Program-made: the position numbers and the translations under genes
Source of the DNA: DSOS01 sp035286585
Lineage (GTDB): Bacteria; Chloroflexota; Anaerolineae; Anaerolineales; UBA4823
Length of the DNA: 5,835 bases
Assembly (NCBI GenBank): GCA_035286585.1
Contig: DATEDC010000188.1
Coordinates: 1-5,835 of the forward strand
Reading direction: 5' to 3'
Notes under the pieces: generated by a model
What the model saw: the letters and a program-made list of their open reading frames with translations, nothing else
The model's database searches: none
What the model was told of the DNA's origin: nothing
In this document: piece after piece, positions 1 to 5,275 of the stretch
Position numbering within the stretch: the stretch's first letter is position 1
Layout of the letters: each line of letters opens with the position of its first letter

Positions 1-2834
1 TGCGCCATGTCGACGGCAGACTGGGCGAAACGCTGAGCCGCCTCCCAATCCGGTGGCTCCTGGATGCGCCAGGCATCGATGGCCAGCGCAACCAGCACCT
101 GCACGGTTTCAAGGTGCGGCGGCTCCGACTCCAGGAAACCCAGACTCGCCTCAAGACTGGCCCGCGAGGCCAGCCTGCTCTGGTTGACCTGTTGCAGGTA
201 TTCCAGCCCCACCGACCACTTGAGCTCGCTGACGACCTGCACGATCTTGCGGTGCAGGCGGATCGCGGTCAGCCTGTCTGCACCCGCCAGACCAGACCAC
301 ACCTCGAGGGCTTGCTGGTACTCATCGATAGCCCGACCTCCATCGCGCAGCAGGTGATACACATCGCCCAGCTCTTCCAGCAGGACCAGGTGGGTTTCGC
401 TCTTCTCCTGCGCGGCGATCAATTCGAAGGCCATGAGCAGGCTCTGGATGGCATCGTCATAGGCGTATAGGGATACAGCTTGCCGCGCAGCACTGCGGTA
501 ATATAAGGTCGCCCGCTCGCGCTGCTCGCCCAGGGCGAAATGGTGCGCCAGCAGGCCGTAGAGCCCCTCCAGCCGGTCCGCATAGAGCGCTTCCATGGCC
601 TCTCCCACCCGGCGGTGGAAGTTGCGGCGGCGTTTCAACAAGATCGTGTTGTACACGGCCTCCTGCGTCATCGGGTTGCGGAAAGCGTATTCCAATTCTG
701 GCAGCCGGGCTGCCTCGCGGATCATGTCCAGCCGCAGCAGCGTCCCCAGGTGCTTATCCAGCTCCTGGCTGGCTACATCCATGCTTTGCAGCACGCGGTG
801 GTGGAAAGTGCGGCCGATGACCGAAGCGATCTGCAGCGTGCCGCGGGTCTCTTCTTCCAGCCGGTCGATGCGCGCCGCCAGTAAGGATTGCAAATTGTCC
901 GGGATATCGAAATCCGCCTTCTCGCTGACCGCGCGCCAGTAGCGGCGCTCCACTCCGTTGAGGTCCCGCATTTCCGAGACGACCACGCCGTTGTCGATCA
1001 ACGTGCGCACCACTTCCTCGATGAAGAAGGGGTTGCCCCCCGACCTGTCGAGCATGCTCAGGCGCAGCGAGTCCGGCAGCTCGGCAATTGCGAGCAAGCG
1101 ATCGATCAGCTCGTTGCTCTCCGCCTCCGAGAGGGGATGCAAGGCGATTTCGGTGTAGCGGTGGCGGAACTCCTCGTCAGCCGTGATCTTGATCTGCCAG
1201 GCCGGCGCCAGCCGCTCGGTGCGCAGCACGCACACCAGGACGAGCGGTATCGCTCCGCTCAAGGGCAAGAGCTGCTGGAGCAGCTCGACCGAGGCGGAAT
1301 CGCTCCAGTGCATATCTTCGAACACCAGCACGCTGGGCTGATTGGCGAAACGCCTTTGCCACCACTTGCGCATCACTTCGAGCAATTCGAGCTTGAAGGT
1401 TTCGCCTTCCAGCGGCGGCCCGCCGTTTTCGCTTTCCAGCCCGAACAGGGCTTCGAAGATCTGCATTCCACTGCTGTGAGCCTCGTCCCCCAGGCTGTCG
1501 ACCTGGGAGGCCAGCTTCGCCCGGATCGCGGCCGGCGGGTCGTTGTGCGCGATCGCGCACATGCGCCGGATCAGCCGCTGGAACAGCCCGTACGCCTGGT
1601 TGGTCTCGTAGGAGAGGCTGGTCGTTTCGTACCAGTCGTTTTCAGAGCCAGACAGCTCCTTGAAAACCTGGTAGGACTCCTGCACCAGGCGGCTCTTGCC
1701 CAGGCCCGCATCGCCCAGCACGCAAACGATGCGCCCCACACCCTGTTTGAGATCGGTGAGCACGCTGCGCAAGGCTTGCAGCTCTGTCTCGCGCCCGACC
1801 ATTTCTGCGTGCAAGCCCTCGATGCCGCGCAGGCGCGCCGTGGTGGCCTTACGCCCCAGGGCTCGATAAGCGCGCACCGGCTCGGCCTTCCCCTTGACTT
1901 CAATGCCGCCCAGCTCTTCGAATTCGAACTGAGATTTGACCAGCTTATAAGTATCGTGAGCGATCTGTACGCTGCCCGGGGCGGCGGTCGCCTCCATGCG
2001 CGCCGCCAGGTTGATGGCATCCCCCAGGGCGGTGTACTCCATGCGCAGGTCCGAGCCCACCGCGCCGACGACCACCATGCCGGTGTTGATCCCCACCCGC
2101 ACGTCAAAGGCCAGGTCGTAGCGCTGCTTTATCTGCTCGCGAAAGGGCTGGATGCCGGCCACGATGTCCAGCCCGGCCAATACCGCCCGCTGCGGGTCGT
2201 CCTCGTGGGCGATCGGGGCGCCGAAAAACGCCAGGATGCCATCCCCCATCAGCCGAGCGACGGTGCCCTCGTAGGTATACACCGGGCGGATCATGTGCTC
2301 GAAAGCGCCATTGATGATTTCCGACCACTCCTCGGGGTCCAGCAGCTCGGCGGCTGCGGTGGAGCCGATCACGTCGCAGAACAGCATGGTGACCACGCGG
2401 CGCTCGCCCACCATCTCGCCGCGCGTGCGTGCGGTCTCGAGTTTCGAGAGCAGTTCTTTGGGGATATACTGTTGGAGCTGCGCATCGACGGCGAGCTGCG
2501 CAGGGGAGATGGCTGGCTGCGGGGAGGGCCGGGCAGCCCTGGTTTCAGGGAGCGGGGTGGGGACCGGCCTCGCCTGGGGTGGGCTCGCTGCTCTCTCGGT
2601 TGGGAGCGGGGAGGGGCGAGGCGCCATGTGCTCGGCCCCCTGCCACCAGTTGTAGCCCGCCGGGTCCAGCAGCCTCAGCCCGCAGTGATCGCAAAAGCCG
2701 GGGGACTCGGGCAAGGCGATGCCGCAGCGCGGGCAGGCCCGGAGGAGCAGGTTTCCGCACCTGGCACAGTAATTCGCCTGTGCCCGGTTGGGCGCCTGGC
2801 ACGCGGGACAGACTTGATTTTGGGTTTCACTCAC
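1..2834 (-). CDS. Zinc-ribbon / class III adenylate-guanylate cyclase / AAA-type ATPase / TPR signalling protein (C-terminus beyond window)
   Basis: One minus-strand frame stays open for 944 codons and runs off the left edge. Domains in order: two zinc ribbons (Cys 9/12/23/26 and 34/37/48/51); a Pro/Ala-rich linker (about 71-112); the YIPKELLSKLE lead-in and a class III cyclase domain (about 120-325); an ATPase domain with VGRE box (346-349), Walker A GDAGLGKS (374-381), Walker B LVFEDMHW (503-510) and SGGNPFFIEEVVRTL (598-612); then helical TPR-like sequence from about 690. In the cyclase, metal-binding Asp are D154 (FCDVIGST) and D198 (MGDG); N275 and R279 in GDAINLAAR are the transition-state pair; T268 marks subclass IIIb. 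R194 sits where Lys usually helps read the purine, so ATP versus GTP is uncertain. Probably a cytosolic sensor making a cyclic nucleotide. GTG at 2834 is chosen because AGGA lies 9 bases upstream; an in-frame GTG at 2870 is possible but has little leader. Alternative: a cyclase-like ATPase regulator with weak catalysis. Confidence 0.95.
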   Translation of the reverse strand, partial: MSETQNQVCPACQAPNRAQANYCARCGNLLLRACPRCGIALPESPGFCDHCGLRLLDPAGYNWWQGAEHMAPRPSPLPTERAASPPQARPVPTPLPETRAARPSPQPAISPAQLAVDAQLQQYIPKELLSKLETARTRGEMVGERRVVTMLFCDVIGSTAAAELLDPEEWSEIINGAFEHMIRPVYTYEGTVARLMGDGILAFFGAPIAHEDDPQRAVLAGLDIVAGIQPFREQIKQRYDLAFDVRVGINTGMVVVGAVGSDLRMEYTALGDAINLAARMEATAAPGSVQIAHDTYKLVKSQFEFEELGGIEVKGKAEPVRAYRALGRKATTARLRGIEGLHAEMVGRETELQALRSVLTDLKQGVGRIVCVLGDAGLGKSRLVQESYQVFKELSGSENDWYETTSLSYETNQAYGLFQRLIRRMCAIAHNDPPAAIRAKLASQVDSLGDEAHSSGMQIFEALFGLESENGGPPLEGETFKLELLEVMRKWWQRRFANQPSVLVFEDMHWSDSASVELLQQLLPLSGAIPLVLVCVLRTERLAPAWQIKITADEEFRHRYTEIALHPLSEAESNELIDRLLAIAELPDSLRLSMLDRSGGNPFFIEEVVRTLIDNGVVVSEMRDLNGVERRYWRAVSEKADFDIPDNLQSLLAARIDRLEEETRGTLQIASVIGRTFHHRVLQSMDVASQELDKHLGTLLRLDMIREAARLPELEYAFRNPMTQEAVYNTILLKRRRNFHRRVGEAMEALYADRLEGLYGLLAHHFALGEQRERATLYYRSAARQAVSLYAYDDAIQSLLMAFELIAAQEKSETHLVLLEELGDVYHLLRDGGRAIDEYQQALEVWSGLAGADRLTAIRLHRKIVQVVSELKWSVGLEYLQQVNQSRLASRASLEASLGFLESEPPHLETVQVLVALAIDAWRIQEPPDWEAAQRFAQSAVDMA

Positions 2835-2889
2835 CAGCAGGGATCCTGTTTTGACCTCAGGTGTCGCCACCCCAAGACAAACTGAACTA

Positions 2890-2895
2890 ATTATA
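2890..2895 (-). promoter_or_regulatory. -10 box (TATAAT), proximal promoter candidate for the cyclase gene
   Basis: A perfect TATAAT reads on the minus strand about 55 bases upstream of the GTG start at 2834, which would place transcription start near 2882. No good -35 hexamer or TG extension is visible at the right distance, so strength is doubtful. Confidence 0.4.
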
Positions 2896-3080
2896 CCCTA
2901 TATGTTGGAGAAATCGGCGTGGGATTGTGATGGACGCCTTGTATCCATCTCTGCGCAGCGGCAATGCGAGTCCCAGGGGGGATATTTTGATTAAAAAAAA
3001 TAAAATCGATATTTACCCAGGAGCAGGCTCCTTTGGTGGTCGGTGAGGTCCATGGCGGTAGGGAGGTGGTTTTTATGGAT

Positions 3081-3109
3081 ATTGTAGCAGAACATTTGTG
3101 CTATCGCAA
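3081..3109 (-). promoter_or_regulatory. Distal promoter candidate for the cyclase gene (TTGCGA-17-TACAAT)
   Basis: On the minus strand TTGCGA (3104-3109) and TACAAT (3081-3086) are separated by exactly 17 bases, a good sigma-70 layout (4/6 and 5/6 matches). Start would be near 3074, giving the cyclase mRNA a leader of about 240 bases that includes the short hairpin at 3019-3032 and a U-rich stretch. It lies downstream of the hicA-like stop, so it is separate from that operon. Confidence 0.35.
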
Positions 3110-3134
3110 GAGGTGAATGCAAAAATCCCCCGTT

Positions 3135-3299
3135 TTAATGTGTCAGGTGTTCTGGTTTTCCGGTGTCAAGTGGGTGCACAAACCTGTTAAGCTCGGTGGT
3201 TAACCGCAAATGGCTACCGGTTTGTCGAGTTATCCGGTAGCCATATTGATTCAACCTCTTCGCCAGATCGGAGCCGCTAATGTCGCGGGGCAACCTCAT
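3135..3299 (-). pseudogene. hicA: HicA-like mRNA interferase toxin, truncated (54 codons)
   Basis: The minus-strand frame begins MRLPRDISGSDLAKRLNQYG and continues to RQTGSHLRLTT, which matches the N-terminal half of small HicA-family toxins: the MxLPRDxSGxxLA start, the GY-x-x-TRQTGSH core, and His30 as the family's catalytic residue. After about residue 35 (near 3195) the expected T-I-P / L-x-V-G-T-L part is missing. It is replaced by 19 unrelated residues and a stop, so the protein is about two thirds of normal size and lacks the second half of the dsRBD-like fold. Its ATG overlaps the TGA of the upstream antitoxin-like gene (ATGA, 3296-3299), the normal hicBA arrangement for this subfamily. 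HicA cleaves mRNA on ribosomes in intact form; here activity is doubtful. It is short enough to be skipped by length-filtered gene calling. A deletion or an inserted element's end could explain the break. Confidence 0.75.
3210..3244. repeat. Perfect 11-bp inverted repeat inside the hicA-like gene
   Basis: ATGGCTACCGG (3210-3220) and CCGGTAGCCAT (3234-3244) are exact reverse complements separated by 13 bases. It lies over the codons for the GYR and GSH motifs of the toxin remnant, so an mRNA hairpin would cover the active-site codons. No T-run follows in either direction, so it does not look like an intrinsic terminator. Confidence 0.85.
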
Positions 3300-3502
3300 A
3301 CCTGCATTACCTCTTCACGCAGGTAATGCAACCGCACGACTTTAGGTTTCTTACCCTCCTCAAAATGGCATTCCAAAGCGTCCTGGATAGCCAGCTTGAG
3401 CTCAACCCAGGTATCTGCCTCGGTGTAAATCGAGTATCCCAGCGCTTTGGCAGTGTAGCCGCCTTCAAGGGCATCTTCAACTAAGAATAAGATTTCAGCC
3501 AT
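3296..3502 (-). CDS. hicB: HicB-like antitoxin (short form, no DNA-binding tail)
   Basis: A 68-residue protein with the HicB partial RNase H-like fold pattern: a first strand (EILFLVED), the EGGYTAKALGYSIYTEADT signature (about 13-31), a helix (WVELKLAIQDALECHF) and a last strand (KVVRLHYLREEV). This subfamily is common beside hicA and is often mislabelled as 2-oxoisovalerate dehydrogenase in databases. There is no C-terminal ribbon-helix-helix or HTH, so it binds the toxin but may not bind DNA by itself. The ATG at 3502 has a strong ribosome binding site (GGGAGG, 5 bases before it) and a promoter with TATAAT just upstream. The stop overlaps the start of the hicA-like gene by four bases. With the toxin damaged, this antitoxin could be a relic, or could neutralise related toxins elsewhere in the genome. 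Confidence 0.85.
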   Translation of the reverse strand: MAEILFLVEDALEGGYTAKALGYSIYTEADTWVELKLAIQDALECHFEEGKKPKVVRLHYLREEVMQV

Positions 3503-3523
3503 CTCTGCCTCCCGCCTCGCTCA

Positions 3524-3532
3524 ATTATAACA
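3524..3532 (-). promoter_or_regulatory. Extended -10 promoter of the hicB-hicA pair
   Basis: The minus strand reads TGTTATAAT: a perfect -10 box (3524-3529) with the TG extension. Transcription would start near 3517, 15 bases before the ATG at 3502 and just before the GGGAGG site. No clear -35 hexamer is seen, as is usual for extended -10 promoters. Confidence 0.6.
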
Positions 3533-3565
3533 ATAATTAAGTCGATTCCCGGGATTCCGCTAATC

Positions 3566-3640
3566 AATGACGACGAGCGCCTGCATCGCCGGCCGAAGCA
3601 GAGCCCTGTGGCCGCCCACATGCTGCTGGAGAGCGCCTAA
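3566..3640 (+). pseudogene. Possible 3' scrap of a lost GC-rich gene
   Basis: A GC-rich island between two AT-rich promoter regions carries a plus-strand frame that reads NDDERLHRRPKQSPVAAHML and ends LESA before TAA at 3638-3640. The codons (CTG, GCC, CGC, CAG) look like genuine coding sequence from the GC-rich part of this genome. The frame has no start signal and turns into AT-rich sequence upstream. I do not recognise the family. It may be the end of a gene deleted when the toxin-antitoxin loci arrived, or a chance open frame. Confidence 0.25.
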
Positions 3641-3703
3641 CCCTAGTCAGCACTCGTAGCGCATCATTGACCGGCTGGGGCGACGTATAGGGTCTACTCT
3701 CTC

Positions 3704-3712
3704 TGGTATAAT
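3704..3712 (+). promoter_or_regulatory. Extended -10 promoter for the antitoxin-like gene
   Basis: TGGTATAAT gives a perfect -10 box (3707-3712) with TG extension. Transcription would start near 3719, leaving a 20-base leader that contains GGAGG. No convincing -35 is visible at 16-18 bases. Confidence 0.6.
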
Positions 3713-3738
3713 CGGGCATAACAGCTTTGGAGGTTGCT

Positions 3739-3996
3739 ATGACGCAAACAGCGCGTTTGATCACTCCCGAAGGAAAATCAATTGAGCTTCCAGCAGACAT
3801 TTATCTTCAAGTTAAAAATCTGTTGGATGCTCGCCAGCAGCGCAAACCAGCCCGTTCGCGAGCCAGGATGAAAGCCGCTATTCAGGCTGGCTTTGGTCTC
3901 ACAGCAGGTGGAGATTCGCTGACCGCCGCGCTTCTGGAAGAACATGCCAAGGAACGCGCTCGCGACGACACCAGGCTTGACTGGCTTAAGAACTGA
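3739..3996 (+). CDS. Small antitoxin-like protein, apparently without its toxin
   Basis: An 85-residue protein. ATG 3739 is chosen because GGAGG (3729-3733) lies 5 bases upstream; the in-frame TTG at 3727 precedes this site. Residues 6-30 (RLITPEGKSIELP, then DIYLQVKNLLD) look like a short beta-hairpin and helix. Residues 32-45 are very basic (RQQRKPARSRARMK). Residues 58-84 form a charged helix (SLTAALLEEHAKERARDD). Such a compact N-terminal part with a charged helical tail resembling VapB/Phd-type toxin-binding segments suggests an antitoxin for a PIN-domain toxin, but I cannot place it in a named family. It has its own promoter. The 317 bases downstream show no PIN-domain or other toxin frame, so it is either an orphan antitoxin or a stand-alone regulator. 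Confidence 0.8.
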   Translation: MTQTARLITPEGKSIELPADIYLQVKNLLDARQQRKPARSRARMKAAIQAGFGLTAGGDSLTAALLEEHAKERARDDTRLDWLKN

Positions 3997-4313
3997 TTTC
4001 CTGGTTACGCTAGCACCTCAACTGTCACATTTACCTTCAACCAATTTTCCCTTGGTAGGATGAATGGCGCCCAATATCTACTTGTGTGAGGGCGCTGTGG
4101 TCAGTTTATTTGCTGTATCTATAACCTGCGCGGTGCTGATGGAAATCAGTGAAACCTGGGAAACTGGCAGGATTTAATTATCATTTGGGAGGTACTGAAC
4201 TACACAATTGATGGGCCACCTGACCACTTGTACAGAAAAACTGTTGCATGATCTGATCTCCAATTCGAACAAATTGTTAGGGTTTTTTCTCATTTATGAT
4301 GTAAACTATATAC
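3997..4313. other. Intergenic region after the antitoxin-like gene
   Basis: No gene I can support. It includes a short ACCAA/TTGGT repeat near 4040-4056, a perfect 6-bp inverted repeat (GCGCCC 4067-4072 and GGGCGC 4090-4095) that may help end transcription but lacks a T-run, and an isolated ribosome-binding-like GGGAGGT at 4187-4193 with no start codon at a usable distance. The right end carries the promoter candidate for the three-gene operon. Frames directly after 3996 close within about 30 codons without any toxin signature. Confidence 0.5.
4274..4307 (+). promoter_or_regulatory. Promoter candidates for the three-gene mazF operon
   Basis: TTGTTA (4274-4279) and TATGAT (4295-4300) have a 15-base spacer, shorter than ideal. 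A second option is TAAACT (4302-4307), which fits TANNNT placed six bases before the ATG at 4314, the spacing seen in leaderless genes. No ribosome binding site precedes that ATG, which favours a leaderless or nearly leaderless mRNA. Confidence 0.35.
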
Positions 4314-5006
4314 ATGAAGCCAGATTCACGTATTCCGATTCATTTCGGTGTAAATATAATCTTGGCGCCTGCTCCAGTTGTTGATCGAACGGCCATCGTA
4401 ACTTTTCAAAATAACCTACTTGATCAGGGCCTTGAATACGATAATATTGCTAAAGAAGAGAGCAAGGTTCTTGTATTACGCGAGAAACCAACGCCGCTTC
4501 AAATCACGGTAGGTCAATTAAACCCTCCGGTAGGACAATTGGTTATTGTCTCTCCAAACCCGGGCAGACCCCTAGATGTATTTATTGACGAAGCTGAAGC
4601 TGTAGCTAGGGCTTTCATTCAAACCTGGAATCATCCCTACAGTATTGTCGGTGCCGATACTGCCTTACGCGAATTGCATGAAACAACTAGTGAACACGCT
4701 TTTCAGGAAATATGGGAAACCAGATTACTCCAACCGCCCGGAGCATTAGATGCTTTCCAACGACCCATCCGCGCTGGTGGTTTACGCTTCGTGTTGGACC
4801 CTCTTCCCGGAGATCTTAATCCAACTCGGATCGAAGTGAAAATAGAATCGTTTATTCAAAACACCAGAAAGATCTTCATCGAAACTTTGTTTTTTTATCT
4901 GCAGCCGCCGCCAGAAACAAATTTCGAAATTCGGCAACGGCTGATAGAAACAGATTCGTTCGTCAAAAATCAGGTAGTCAACTTTTTCAAAGGAGAAAAT
5001 CAATGA
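4314..5006 (+). CDS. Unrecognised 230-residue protein, first gene of the mazF operon
   Basis: A soluble protein with no signal peptide or membrane segment. It looks alpha/beta: strands near the start (IHFGVNIILAP), a repeated VGQL motif (VGQLNPPVGQLVIVSP, about 66-81), a likely helix (EAEAVARAFIQTW), another (TALRELHET), then RAGGLRFVLDPL and strands ending in a long helix with NFEIRQRL. The order (ligand-like strands, a short loop, an aromatic helix, then a Leu-His-Glu element) loosely recalls the TIGR04255 family of sporadic proteins, but I cannot claim membership. No catalytic motif is evident. The ATG has no Shine-Dalgarno; other in-frame starts are not better. Its TGA overlaps the next ATG (ATGA), so the two are translationally coupled. 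AT-rich codons differ from the cyclase gene and suggest transfer. Possible roles: repressor, antitoxin chaperone or sensor for the MazF pair. Confidence 0.88.
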   Translation: MKPDSRIPIHFGVNIILAPAPVVDRTAIVTFQNNLLDQGLEYDNIAKEESKVLVLREKPTPLQITVGQLNPPVGQLVIVSPNPGRPLDVFIDEAEAVARAFIQTWNHPYSIVGADTALRELHETTSEHAFQEIWETRLLQPPGALDAFQRPIRAGGLRFVLDPLPGDLNPTRIEVKIESFIQNTRKIFIETLFFYLQPPPETNFEIRQRLIETDSFVKNQVVNFFKGENQ

Positions 5007-5275
5007 CGCTGGACAGCCGTGCAGCCTCAAATGTTGGTGATTTAGCTACGGTTCCATATACGGTTTCAGCGCCACCAGACCTAACTTGGGGCCAGCCATC
5101 TATCATTCACCTTGTGAGGATCACTCCTTTAGCCAATATAATTGCGGGCCATTATGCAGCCAGCCACTCATCCATGCTTGACTCAGACCTAGACTTGGAA
5201 TTTCAAGCGTGGGAAGCAGCCAGCGATCAGGATTATTTTGATTTTGAAAGTCATTTAACCGATGCAGCGGGGTGA
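5003..5275 (+). CDS. Acidic small protein, probable antitoxin for the adjacent MazF
   Basis: A 90-residue protein placed directly before a mazF gene, overlapping the upstream gene by four bases and mazF by 14. AGGAG (4991-4995) lies 7 bases before the ATG. After Arg39 there are no Lys or Arg, while residues 60-87 contain ten Asp/Glu along with aromatic residues (DLEFQAWEAASDQDYFDFES). That is what is expected of a MazE-like tail that lies along the positively charged MazF surface. The first half (about 1-38: TVPYTVSAPPDLTWGQPS) shows no AbrB, ribbon-helix-helix or HTH pattern, unlike standard MazE, so direct DNA binding is doubtful. The antitoxin role rests on position and composition and is an inference. 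Any repression of the operon may depend on the upstream protein. Confidence 0.85.
   Translation: MTLDSRAASNVGDLATVPYTVSAPPDLTWGQPSIIHLVRITPLANIIAGHYAASHSSMLDSDLDLEFQAWEAASDQDYFDFESHLTDAAG

Larger units (their letters stand above)
2835..3134. other. Intergenic region between the cyclase gene and the hicA-like gene
   Basis: No convincing gene in about 300 bases. It holds the two minus-strand promoter candidates, an A-rich tract at 2991-3005, a short inverted repeat (AGGAGC/GCTCCT, 3019-3032, two-base spacer), and on the plus strand a good ribosome binding site (GGGAGGT, 3061-3067) seven bases before an ATG that opens only 13 codons (3075-3116, MDIVAEHLCYRKR). A weak plus-strand promoter could be TTGATT (2987-2992), 17 bases, TATTTA (3010-3015). 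No continuation of the hicA toxin was found here in any frame I read. Confidence 0.5.

Noticed and set aside
64..942. Several plus-strand frames of 97-118 codons
   Set aside because: They are antisense to the TPR and ATPase part of the large protein and have no recognisable content or start signals.
1177..2328. Minus-strand frames of 127, 178 and 74 codons within the cyclase gene
   Set aside because: They lie in other frames than the motif-bearing one and show no family features.
888..2885. A 665-codon plus-strand open frame opposite the cyclase gene
   Set aside because: Its translation is low-complexity and rich in His, Gln, Arg and Ala with no domain. The minus strand has clear cyclase and ATPase motifs in one continuous frame, so this is an antisense shadow caused by GC-rich codon bias.
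3019..3032. AGGAGC/GCTCCT hairpin as an intrinsic terminator
   Set aside because: The spacer is only two bases and the T-rich run on the minus strand begins more than ten bases later, so it does not have terminator geometry.
3564..3800. A 78-codon minus-strand frame overlapping the antitoxin-like gene start
   Set aside because: It lacks a ribosome binding site, runs antisense through the promoter and start of a better-supported gene, and has no family features.
3997..4081. Readthrough frame after the antitoxin-like gene as a PIN toxin remnant
   Set aside because: It closes after 28 codons and has none of the Asp-containing PIN motifs.
4211..4390. Plus-strand frame from ATG 4211 running into the 230-residue gene in another frame
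   Set aside because: The nearest ribosome-binding-like sequence is 17 bases away, too far, and most of the frame overlaps the better-supported gene.
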